Shown here: piece by piece, positions 47,056 to 55,812 of the stretch
Position numbering within the stretch: the first letter of the stretch is position 1
Layout: each line of letters starts with the position of its first letter
DNA from: Bacillus sp. Marseille-P3661
GTDB lineage: Bacteria; Bacillota; Bacilli; Bacillales; Bacillaceae_J
Assembly (NCBI RefSeq): GCF_900240995.1
Contig: NZ_LT965954.1
Coordinates: forward strand, 755,042-819,041
Reading direction: 5' to 3'
DNA length: 64,000 nucleotides
The notes under the pieces: generated by a model
The model's database searches: none
Told to the model about the DNA's origin: nothing
The model's input: the letters and a program-made list of their open reading frames with translations, nothing else
Program-made: the position numbers and the translations under genes

Positions 47056-47194
47056 GGCGCTGGAGCTAGACATAGAAAAGCGTAAGCGCCTTGGTCAGCC
47101 CCGACAGGCAAATGTTCTTCCGACGAAGAAGTCGGTAGACTTCACGAGGAGGAAGGTTATTTGACCCCGAGGGGCTAGGCGCTGGAGCTAGACA
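47056..47194. repeat. Dispersed Bacillus-type intergenic repeat element
   Basis: A 139-base element flanked by 17-base direct repeats GGCGCTGGAGCTAGACA at 47056-47072 and 47178-47194. Inside are inverted pairs (GGCGCT/AGCGCC; AGCCCC at 47097 and GGGGCT at 47171) that would fold into a branched RNA. It is richer in G and C than its surroundings. I recall similar sequence in intergenic regions of many Bacillus-related genomes; no function is known to me. Confidence 0.75.
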
Positions 47195-47232
47195 AATAAG
47201 TACAAATTTATCTTTCTTATCCATTAAAATAA

Positions 47233-47254
47233 GGGGCTCCATATTCCGGAGCCC
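47233..47254 (-). terminator. Terminator of the GDPD gene
   Basis: On the minus strand GGGGCTCC, loop GGAATAT region, GGAGCCCC and a TTATTTT tract immediately after the stop codon. Confidence 0.8.
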
Positions 47255-47995
47255 CTATCTTTTGGGTAGTAATCGTTTCATTTTCGGTGGATAATTGGTA
47301 ATGATGCCACTAACATCGTTATAAATTAAACTTTTCATGGCTTTTATTGAATTAACTGTCCACGGAAAAACCTCATAGCCAGCAGCTTTGATCTTACTTA
47401 TATCTCCTTCATTAAGAGTACGATAATCTGGGTGTAATGAATAAACCCTATCCCCAAATAACTTTGCAATTCCTACATGGTCAAATACTTTTTGATAGTA
47501 CAGTAAGCCAATCTTGACCTTGTCATTTAAGTTTATTAATGTGCGTAAGGATTGGAAATCAAATGAAGATACTACAACATTGTCAATCCTATTATATTGT
47601 GTTACTAACTCTAACAGCTTTTTTTCAATGCCTTCATAAGGATGAGGCAAATTTTTTATTTCTATATTAATGAACATAGTTTCTGGAACAAGGTTAAATA
47701 CTTCTGACAATAAAGGTATTCGTTCTCCCGTATACTTTTTATTAAACCATTTACCCGCATCATATTGCTGTAATTGTGCTGCAGTCAAATCTCTAACCTT
47801 ACCAGTTCCATTTGTGGTCCGAGTGATTGTTTCATCATGAATGACCATCAATTGGCCGTCCTTCGATAATTGGACATCTAATTCTATTCCATCACTCCCC
47901 TGCTCTACAGCTAATTTAAATGCTGCTAATGTGTTCTCCGGGGCATATGCAGATGCTCCACGATGTGCAATTATTAAAGGCTGGTTATTAACCAC
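47255..47995 (-). CDS. Glycerophosphodiester phosphodiesterase
   Basis: 246-residue cytoplasmic GDPD enzyme that hydrolyses glycerophosphodiesters to glycerol 3-phosphate and an alcohol. Catalytic and metal motifs: AHRGASAYAPENT at the start, ELDVQLSKDGQLMVIHD, and EIK in the middle. No signal peptide, so it is the cytosolic UgpQ-like form. The GTG at 47995 is chosen because GGAG lies eight bases upstream; the GTG at 48004 abuts that site. Confidence 0.9.
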   Translation of the reverse strand: MVNNQPLIIAHRGASAYAPENTLAAFKLAVEQGSDGIELDVQLSKDGQLMVIHDETITRTTNGTGKVRDLTAAQLQQYDAGKWFNKKYTGERIPLLSEVFNLVPETMFINIEIKNLPHPYEGIEKKLLELVTQYNRIDNVVVSSFDFQSLRTLINLNDKVKIGLLYYQKVFDHVGIAKLFGDRVYSLHPDYRTLNEGDISKIKAAGYEVFPWTVNSIKAMKSLIYNDVSGIITNYPPKMKRLLPKR

Positions 47996-48081
47996 TTGAA
48001 TCACTCCGTACTTTATTTTTTATTTCATATATCTCTACATATTTTACGATAAAATATATTACTTATTGCAAACTTTTATAA

Positions 48082-48110
48082 TTGTTTTTTCTTAAATCCC
48101 GTGATATAGT
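48082..48110 (+). promoter_or_regulatory. Candidate promoter of the yrrT-luxS-mccAB operon
   Basis: TTGTTT (48082-48087), a 17-base spacer and TATAGT (48105-48110). ATAGGAATT at 48142-48150, downstream of it, resembles the conserved part of CymR (cysteine repressor) sites, but I cannot confirm the match. Confidence 0.45.
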
Positions 48111-48177
48111 GACATTAATAATATTAATTCATAGTATATGCATAGGAATTATAAGTTTTGTTAAGGGAGAGGTAAAT

Positions 48178-48816
48178 ATGGGACGTGAATTTATCGGTTT
48201 ATTTGATGAGTGGGCAGAAAGCTATGACGAAACAGTAGATGGACATAACATTGAATACAAAGAAGTCTTTGACGGGTATGATCAGATACTTGATACTGTT
48301 GCTGCTAGTGTAAGTGGCACTATTGTTGAATTTGGAGTTGGGACAGGTAACCTTTCAAAACTATTAATGGAAAAAGGTAATAAAGTGATTGGTGTAGAAC
48401 CATCTAAAGAGATGCGTGCCATTGCTAAGCAAAAACTACCGAACTTAGATATTCACGATGGTGACTTCCTTAGCTTACCTGTAATTTCCGAACAAGTAGA
48501 TGGAATTGTTAGCACCTATGCTTTTCATCATTTAACAGATTCAGAAAAAAATATTGCTATTAAAAAATATAGTGACTTACTACAGCCAGGTGGTAAAATA
48601 GTTTTTGCAGATACTGCATATGAAAATGAAAATGCAAAACATGCTATAATAGAAGATGCTGAACAAAAAGGATATAATAATTTAGTTCATGATTTAAATA
48701 CTGAGTATTACACATTCCTAGATGTTCTCGACAAATTATTCACTCAGAACAGATTCTCTGTATCATTCAAACAATTAAATAAGTTTGTTTGGCTTATAGA
48801 GGCGACAAAACAATAA
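48178..48816 (+). CDS. yrrT: SAM-dependent methyltransferase YrrT
   Basis: 212-residue class I methyltransferase with the SAM-binding motif IVEFGVGTGNLSKLL, acidic VIGVEPS and YAFHHLTDSEK. It heads the operon that converts methionine via SAM, S-adenosylhomocysteine, S-ribosylhomocysteine and homocysteine to cysteine. Its methyl acceptor is unknown. The ATG at 48178 follows GGGAGAGG by five bases; the longer frame lies upstream of the candidate promoter -10. Confidence 0.85.
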   Translation: MGREFIGLFDEWAESYDETVDGHNIEYKEVFDGYDQILDTVAASVSGTIVEFGVGTGNLSKLLMEKGNKVIGVEPSKEMRAIAKQKLPNLDIHDGDFLSLPVISEQVDGIVSTYAFHHLTDSEKNIAIKKYSDLLQPGGKIVFADTAYENENAKHAIIEDAEQKGYNNLVHDLNTEYYTFLDVLDKLFTQNRFSVSFKQLNKFVWLIEATKQ

Positions 48817-48836
48817 CGTAGGAGGTTTTTGTCACG

Positions 48837-49304
48837 ATGAATAAAATGAATGTAGAAAGTTTCAACCTAGACCATACAAAAGTAATCGCACCATACGTTC
48901 GACTTGTGGGAATTACAGAAGGCGCTAGCGGTGACAAAATATATAAATATGATGTACGTTTTTGCCAACCAAACAAAGAGCATATGGAAATGCCTGCTCT
49001 TCACTCACTTGAACACATGATGGCTGAATTTATCCGTAACCACCTTGATTGTGTGATCGATGTTGGCCCAATGGGTTGCCAAACAGGATTCTATATATCT
49101 GTTATTAATCACTCTAGTTTTGAAGAAATTCTTGAAGTATTAGAGAAAACACTAAATGATGTGTTAGCAGCAACAGAAGTACCTGCTTGTAACGAAATTC
49201 AATGTGGATGGGCTGCTAGCCATAGCTTAGAGGGCGCACAAGCAATTGCAAAGAACATGCTTGCTAAAAAGGCTGGATGGGCTGAAGTATTCGCTGCTGA
49301 ATAA
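48837..49304 (+). CDS. luxS: S-ribosylhomocysteine lyase
   Basis: 155-residue metalloenzyme that cleaves S-ribosylhomocysteine to homocysteine and DPD, the precursor of autoinducer 2. The metal-binding HSLEH motif (H56, E59, H60) and catalytic C81 in MGCQTGFY are intact, as is the C-terminal [14 protein letters not shown] precedes the ATG by 11 bases. It lies between yrrT and mccA, the slot held by mtnN in the Bacillus subtilis operon. Confidence 0.96.
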   Translation: MNKMNVESFNLDHTKVIAPYVRLVGITEGASGDKIYKYDVRFCQPNKEHMEMPALHSLEHMMAEFIRNHLDCVIDVGPMGCQTGFYISVINHSSFEEILEVLEKTLNDVLAATEVPACNEIQCGWAASHSLEGAQAIAKNMLAKKAGWAEVFAAE

Positions 49305-49376
49305 GGCTTTATTATAGTATAACAGGCGTTGTCCTTGAATAAGGCAACGCCAAATTTGTATTGATGAGGTGGATTT

Positions 49377-50294
49377 ATGAAATATTACAAACATGTTCAT
49401 GAATTGATTGGCAATACCCCCTTATTAGAGATCACTCAATTTGAGCTGCCAGAAGGTGTACGCATCTTTGCTAAACTAGAATACTTCAACCCTGGCGGAA
49501 GTGTAAAGGATCGCCTAGGTAAAAAATTATTACAAACAGCTCTCGATAAGGGATTTATAACTGACGGTGGCACAATTATTGAACCAACAGCAGGAAATAC
49601 TGGTATTGGACTAGCCCTAGCGGCTATTGGAACTAATATCAATGTAATGTTTGTTGTACCTGAAAAGTTTAGTATGGAAAAGCAGGACTTAATGCGTGCG
49701 TTGGGAGCAAAAGTTGTGAATACTCCTACTAAAGACGGTATGAAAGGTGCGATAGCAAAAGCGCAGGAATTGCTTGATGAAATCCCAAATTCATATTGCC
49801 CCCAACAATTCGGTAACCCCGCTAATCCAGAAACGTATTTTGAAACTCTTGGCCCTGAAATTTGGGATCAATTAGATCAAAAAGTGGATATTTTTGTTGC
49901 TGGAGCCGGCACAGGTGGAACGTTTATGGGAACAGCACAATATTTAAAACAAAGAAATCCTGCCATCAAAACTGTTATCGTAGAGCCTGAAGGATCCATT
50001 CTTAATGGTGGAGAATCAGGTCCACATCGTACTGAAGGAATTGGAATGGAATTTTTACCTAAATATATGGATAAATCCTATTTTAAAGCCATTCATACAA
50101 TTGAAGATGACGAAGCGTTTCGCTATGTAAAAGAATTATCACAAAAATGCGGTTTGTTAGTTGGAAGTTCTTCAGGTGCCGCTTTTGCTGCATGTATGAA
50201 AGAAGCAAAAGCGGCAAAGCCTGGCACAAATATTGTGACTATATTTGCAGACAGCAGTGAACGATACTTGAGTCAAGGTATTTATAAAGATTAA
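49377..50294 (+). CDS. mccA: Cystathionine beta-synthase (O-acetylserine-dependent)
   Basis: 305-residue fold-type II PLP enzyme joining O-acetylserine (or serine) and homocysteine into cystathionine. PLP lysine K44 in GGSVKDRLG; substrate loop PTAGNTGIGLA; phosphate loop GAGTGGTFMG. It has no C-terminal CBS domains, like MccA (YrhA). Third gene of the methionine-to-cysteine operon. Confidence 0.92.
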   Translation: MKYYKHVHELIGNTPLLEITQFELPEGVRIFAKLEYFNPGGSVKDRLGKKLLQTALDKGFITDGGTIIEPTAGNTGIGLALAAIGTNINVMFVVPEKFSMEKQDLMRALGAKVVNTPTKDGMKGAIAKAQELLDEIPNSYCPQQFGNPANPETYFETLGPEIWDQLDQKVDIFVAGAGTGGTFMGTAQYLKQRNPAIKTVIVEPEGSILNGGESGPHRTEGIGMEFLPKYMDKSYFKAIHTIEDDEAFRYVKELSQKCGLLVGSSSGAAFAACMKEAKAAKPGTNIVTIFADSSERYLSQGIYKD

Positions 50295-50357
50295 ATTACC
50301 ATTAAAGACTGGACTGTGTTACTTTTTAACACGTTACAACCATAACATTAGGAGTGA

Positions 50358-51494
<1,137 letters not shown>

Positions 51495-51534
51495 GATTAT
51501 AGCCACAATAATTAGTATTTGTACGGCATTGCAG

Positions 51535-51570
51535 AAGCATCCATAAGGTTTATGGATGCTTTTTCTTTTT
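51535..51570 (+). terminator. Terminator of the yrrT-mccB operon
   Basis: AAGCATCCATAA and TTATGGATGCTT with a tiny loop and TTTTTCTTTTT. Confidence 0.9.
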
Positions 51571-51670
51571 CAAATTTCATGCTTTCTGATGGCTGATTTC
51601 GTATCTAGATATTAATATCAAACTTTTCCAAGTTCCTATAAGTTTAGCTAGCTTTTTTATACTTAATTCC

Positions 51671-52215
51671 CTCTTCATTAGCCCTATGAAGAGGGTTCTC
51701 TCGCTCTTTTGGGCCCTGTTTCCTCTTCATTAGCCTTATGAAGAGGGTTCTCTCGCTCTTTTGACCTCTTTTCCCTCTTCATTAGCCTTATGAAGAGGGT
51801 TCTCTCGCTCTTTTGACCTCTTTTCCCTCTTCATTAGCCCTATGAAGAGGGTTCTCTCGCTCTTTTGGACACTATTTCCTCTTCATTAGCCTTATGAAGA
51901 GGGTTCTCTCGCTCTTTTGGGCCCTGTTTCCTCTTCATTAGCCTTATGAAGAGGGTTCTCTCGCTCTTTTGACCTCTTTTCCCTCTTCATTAGCCTTATG
52001 AAGAGGGTTCTCTCGCTCTTTTGACCTCTTTTCCCTCTTCATTAGCCCTATGAAGAGGGTTCTCTCGCTCTTTTGGACACTATTTCCTCTTCATTAGCCC
52101 TATGAAGAGGTTTCTCTCGCTCTTTTGGACACTGTTTCCTCTTCATTAGCCTTATGAAGAGGGTTCTCTGGCTCTTTCCGACCTTGTTCCGTCTTCATCC
52201 ATTTACCATGAAGCT
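51671..52215. repeat. 52-bp tandem hairpin array 2 (10 units plus a decayed 11th)
   Basis: CTCTTCAT starts at 51671, 51723, 51775, 51827, 51879, 51931, 51983, 52035, 52087 and 52139, exactly every 52 bases, with a degenerate copy at 52191. Each unit has CCTCTTCAT, loop TAGCCTT or TAGCCCT, ATGAAGAGG (9-bp hairpin), then GTTCTCTCGCTCTTTT and a variable ten-base tail. Tail types run A-B-B-C-A-B-B-C-C', so units 1-4 and 5-8 form a duplicated 208-base block. No coding capacity and no unique spacers. Confidence 0.94.
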
Positions 52216-52409
52216 AACTGAACTATGCTCATCATTTTCACGAACCTAACTTCAAAATATTAAATATTTGTTTATAAAAATCGACAATAGAGTATGTATC
52301 AACTAAAATAAGACTAAAACAATAGTAGACTACGTCTTAAGCCCGATGTAAAATATATAAATTGCTATTAAACTTATGTTGTATTTTTATCCTTAAGGAG
52401 GCATTATTA

Positions 52410-53282
52410 ATGAAAAAACAGATCATCCTAGGATGGTTCCTTATTTTATTTACACTAACATTACCTTTACATGTGGGATTTGCTGATGCCCAACCCGGAG
52501 ACACGATCATCATCCTTGGTGAAAACTTAACTGCAGAACAACAAGAAAGTATCAAGCAAGAGTTAGGTGCAACTGAGGATGACATGATTGTAACCGTAAG
52601 TAACGAAGAAGAGCATCAGTATCTTGGTAACTATATTAGTAAAGCCCAGATTGGATCTAAAGCAATCTCTTCAGCTAAAATCACCTTGAGAGAACAAGGT
52701 GCCGGCCTAAATGTTGAAACAAATAATATAACATGGGTTTCGGAAGATATGTACTCAAACTCGCTTATCACAGCAGGAGTGACTGATGCTGATATTTATG
52801 TAACGGCTCCGTTTGAGGTTTCGGGAACTGCTGGGCTAACGGGTATTTTGAAAGCGTACGAAGTATCCGGTGCAATCGACATACCTGAGGAAAAAAAACA
52901 AATCGCCAATGAAGAAATGGTTAAATCTGCGCAACTAGGAGAACGGATTGGCTCTGACGAAGCTAGTGCTTTATTTACAAAGATAAAAGAGGAAATTGCC
53001 AACAATCCTAATCTTACAGACGAGCAAGTATCTTCACTAATTGACCAAATAGCCTTAGAGCTTGGCATTCAACTAACAGACGCTGAAAAACAAGGTTTAA
53101 TTGATTTATTCAATAAAATGAAAAACATGAATATTGACTGGAATCAAGTTAAAAATGACCTAACATATATGACTGAACGATTCCAAGAATTTATGCAGGA
53201 TGAACGTACTCAGACCATATTCAGCTCAATTATTGATGGCTTAATTTCTTTTCTAAATTGGTTAAAAAGCCTCTTTGCATAA
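52410..53282 (+). CDS. ypuA: Secreted DUF1002 protein (YpuA-like)
   Basis: 290-residue exported protein with a signal peptide (1-25, cleavage near GFADA). The body shows the DUF1002 pattern: GDTIIILGENLT, then EEHQYLGNY and the repeated ITLREQGAGLNVETNNITWV and ITAGVTDADIYVTAPFEVSGTAGLTGI in part. The length agrees with YpuA. Function unknown; expression is linked to envelope stress in Bacillus subtilis as I recall. AAGGAGG lies eight bases before the ATG at 52410. Confidence 0.85.
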   Translation: MKKQIILGWFLILFTLTLPLHVGFADAQPGDTIIILGENLTAEQQESIKQELGATEDDMIVTVSNEEEHQYLGNYISKAQIGSKAISSAKITLREQGAGLNVETNNITWVSEDMYSNSLITAGVTDADIYVTAPFEVSGTAGLTGILKAYEVSGAIDIPEEKKQIANEEMVKSAQLGERIGSDEASALFTKIKEEIANNPNLTDEQVSSLIDQIALELGIQLTDAEKQGLIDLFNKMKNMNIDWNQVKNDLTYMTERFQEFMQDERTQTIFSSIIDGLISFLNWLKSLFA

Positions 53283-53335
53283 AAGTCATTCGTTCCACAT
53301 ATCATTTTCAAGTGCATAATCTATTGACCGACGAT

Positions 53336-53381
53336 AAAAAAACAGGCACTCCGCTACTGGTTGGAGAACCTGTTTTTTTAT
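53336..53381. terminator. Bidirectional terminator
   Basis: AAAAAACAGG and ACCTGTTTTTTT with inner ACTCC/GGAG pairing between converging ypuA and map genes. Confidence 0.82.
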
Positions 53382-53420
53382 ATTTTGTTCGTATAGTGCA
53401 AATTAGCTCTATTCTCACTT

Positions 53421-54173
53421 TTATATATCTTGACTCGTCAAAATAAGTGGACCGTTTTTAGTGATAGCAATTGTATGTTCATACTGAGCAGATAGTTTGC
53501 CATCAATAGTGCGAGCTGTCCATGTATTTTCGTCCATTTTGCTACGCCACTCACCGATATTTACCATTGGCTCAATCGTAATTACCATACCTTCTTTTAA
53601 TCTAATGCCTTTACCAGCCATACCAAAGTGCGGAATCATCGGCTCTTCGTGAATCGTAGGTCCAATACCATGGCCCGTAAATTCCCTTACCACTGAATAA
53701 CCTTCATTCTCTACAAAACTTTGGATAGTATGACCTATGTCACCTACCCTATTACCAACAAGAGCTTTTTCAATTCCCACATACAATGACTTCTCCGTAA
53801 TTTCCAGCAGCCGTTCAGTTTCTTTTGAAACATTTCCAACTTTATAAGTCCAGGCAGAATCCGCTAATGCACCATTCAAATTTACCACCATATCAATGGT
53901 CACAATATCTCCTTCATTCAGCGGTTCCTTTCGAGGAAATCCATGACAGATCTCGTCGTTAATGGACGCACAAGTCGCATATTCATAGCCTTTATAACCC
54001 TTTTGTTCAGGCGTTGCACCATGTTTTATTAAAAACATTTCTACGAAAGAATCAATATCATGGGTTGATATTCCTGGTTTAATCATGTTTCTAATTTCTT
54101 GATGACAACGTGCTAATAATTTCCCTGCTTCATGCATTAATTCTATTTCACGTTGTGATTTTAATGTAATCAT
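53421..54173 (-). CDS. map: Methionine aminopeptidase (type I)
   Basis: 250-residue dinuclear metalloprotease removing N-terminal methionine from new proteins. Metal ligands are visible: two Asp (IDMVVNLNG and ADSAWT), His in FTGHGIGPTIHEEP, and Glu in TIEPMVN and QYEHTI. The ATG at 54173 follows AAGGAG by six bases. The protein differs from the gene usually placed next to adk in ribosomal-protein clusters, so it is probably a second, standalone Map paralogue. Confidence 0.9.
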   Translation of the reverse strand: MITLKSQREIELMHEAGKLLARCHQEIRNMIKPGISTHDIDSFVEMFLIKHGATPEQKGYKGYEYATCASINDEICHGFPRKEPLNEGDIVTIDMVVNLNGALADSAWTYKVGNVSKETERLLEITEKSLYVGIEKALVGNRVGDIGHTIQSFVENEGYSVVREFTGHGIGPTIHEEPMIPHFGMAGKGIRLKEGMVITIEPMVNIGEWRSKMDENTWTARTIDGKLSAQYEHTIAITKNGPLILTSQDI

Positions 54174-54521
54174 GTCAATCTCCTTTTTTAAAAAAAAATC
54201 TCTATTAATAAATGTAACAATACCAACGGAATTTTTCAAAGTAAAGTATTTATGTCAGCATTTAGATTGGTTTTTCAACAGCTATACTCTCATTATCATA
54301 TTCTATGAGACTTTTTTATAATTTCTTATAAAAAAATGCAAATAATAATAATGAAATTCCTTTATTCATGTGGACTCCATTCGGTCTTTTACATATAGTT
54401 CTATATTCTATATACATATATAGGTAAAAAAACTTCGGAAATTGAACATTTTTCTTAGAGTTGTAAAACAACTTATTTATGTTACCATTGGAATAAGTAA
54501 TTTTAGTCAAGGGGGATATCA

Positions 54522-54788
54522 ATGGATATTAACACAGTTAAACAAGCTTTTATCGAATGTGAATACCCTTTTTATAAAGGTCTTGAGATTAATGGAAATA
54601 CAGCGACATGCACTTTATATAGTATTAAATCCCATTATCATAAAACCATTACCCTTGATATAAGTAACTACGAATCAATAATACATCAATTATCAATCGA
54701 ACTGATCAAATTACGTTCTCAAGAATATCTCGAAACAGAATCGATCATGAACCAACTAAATTCACCTCAATTATTTATGCTTGAATAA
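54522..54788 (+). CDS. Hypothetical protein, 88 residues
   Basis: Not recognised. A small soluble protein, strand-rich in the first half (GLEINGNTATCTLYS) and helical at the end. AAGGGGG lies six bases before the ATG at 54522. It sits 60 bases upstream of the TPP riboswitch and promoter of thiT but is not part of that unit. Confidence 0.6.
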   Translation: MDINTVKQAFIECEYPFYKGLEINGNTATCTLYSIKSHYHKTITLDISNYESIIHQLSIELIKLRSQEYLETESIMNQLNSPQLFMLE

Positions 54789-54809
54789 AGTCTTCAAAAA
54801 GTTTCAATA

Positions 54810-54838
54810 TTTACAAAATCATTCTTCATTGATATAGT
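54810..54838 (+). promoter_or_regulatory. Promoter of thiT
   Basis: TTTACA (54810-54815), a 17-base spacer and TATAGT (54833-54838), directly before the TPP riboswitch. Confidence 0.6.
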
Positions 54839-54849
54839 TTATATAGAAA

Positions 54850-54940
54850 CCACATTGGGGAGCTAAGATATGGCTGAGAGGATACTAACAAGTATCGACC
54901 CATTAACCTGATCTGGGTAATGCCAGCGTAGGGATGAATA
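54850..54940 (+). promoter_or_regulatory. TPP riboswitch (THI element)
   Basis: Conserved blocks GGGGAGC, GGCTGAGAGG, ACCCATTAACCTGATCTGGG and AATGCCAGCGTAGGGA occur in order. It precedes a thiamine-transporter gene and is followed by a terminator at 54982-55006, so thiamine pyrophosphate should switch transcription off. Confidence 0.96.
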
Positions 54941-54981
54941 GACATTTTTTATGATGTCACTCATACCATCTATGCTTGCAG

Positions 54982-55006
54982 GCTGCCCAAAGGCAGCTTT
55001 TTTATT
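54982..55006 (+). terminator. TPP riboswitch expression-platform terminator
   Basis: GCTGCC, loop CAAA, GGCAGC and TTTTTTATTTT between the aptamer and thiT. Confidence 0.85.
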
Positions 55007-55077
55007 TTATAAAGATTGTTTGAAAGATTAACAATAAAATGAATCGCTCTATGGAGCAACAAACAAGGAGAGTTCTC

Positions 55078-55671
55078 ATGAAAAGAAATAAAACGTTATT
55101 TTTAGTGGAAGTAGCTTTATTTTCAGCATTAGCTTATGTATTTGATTTGTTAGCTAATATCTTTCAGCTTAAAATTTGGGCTCAAGGCGGCTCAATCTCA
55201 ATAGCGATGGTTCCTGTGTTTTTAGTCGCGTTTAGATGGGGAGTAAAAGGTGGATTGTTATCAGGTTTATTGCTAGGTGGTCTGCAAGTTATAACAGGAC
55301 AAGCTTGGATCGCCCATCCTATCCAAGGTATCCTCGAATACGGAATTGCATTTGCTGTTCTTGGTTTAGCAGGGATTTTTGCAACACAAATTCAACAAGG
55401 AATTCAAGATCAATCTAAACGTAAAGTAGTAACTTATGTTATTGCTGGTACCTTGTTAGGGTGTGCGTTAAGATTTTTGGCCCACGTTATGGCAGGAATT
55501 ATTTTCTTTGCAGAATATGCACCTGAAGGCACTCCAGCTGCGTTATATTCCTTCCTTTATAACGGAACTTATATGTTGCCATCGTTTATTTTATCTGCCA
55601 TATTTGTTTCAATATTAATAAATACCGCTCCAAAGTACTTTACTGTATCCAATGCGAAACTTAATTATTAA
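55078..55671 (+). CDS. thiT: ECF thiamine S component ThiT (YuaJ)
   Basis: 197-residue, six-helix membrane protein that binds thiamine for import by a shared EcfA-EcfA'-EcfT module. Start MKRNKTLFLVEVALFSALAY at 55078 follows AAGGAG by seven bases; the ATG at 55039 has no site. GGSISIAMVPVFLVAFRWG and NGTYMLPSFI fit ThiT. The upstream TPP riboswitch supports the assignment. No ecfA/ecfT genes are beside it, as expected for a group II component. Confidence 0.94.
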   Translation: MKRNKTLFLVEVALFSALAYVFDLLANIFQLKIWAQGGSISIAMVPVFLVAFRWGVKGGLLSGLLLGGLQVITGQAWIAHPIQGILEYGIAFAVLGLAGIFATQIQQGIQDQSKRKVVTYVIAGTLLGCALRFLAHVMAGIIFFAEYAPEGTPAALYSFLYNGTYMLPSFILSAIFVSILINTAPKYFTVSNAKLNY

Positions 55672-55674
55672 TTT

Positions 55675-55702
55675 TAAGACCGTTTTTTCAACGGTCTTTT
55701 TT
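55675..55702 (+). terminator. Terminator of thiT
   Basis: AAGACCGTT and AACGGTCTT with a five-base loop and TTTTTT. Confidence 0.87.
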
Positions 55703-55812
55703 CATTTTTTAATTTATAATGGTAAAATGTAAATATATTTCCATTTATTTCATATAACTTACTTACTCAATAAAAATTAACATGAGCAATATTTTTTGAG
55801 GGGGAATGATTT

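Noticed and set aside
51671-52190. CRISPR array
   Set aside because: Variable parts are only ten-base tails drawn from a few recurring types, so they are not spacers. No cas genes.
54316-54522. Minus-strand small frame, including an 18-residue peptide after GGAG
   Set aside because: The frame is low in complexity and AT-driven; the site is weak and the region is simply the promoter area of neighbouring genes.
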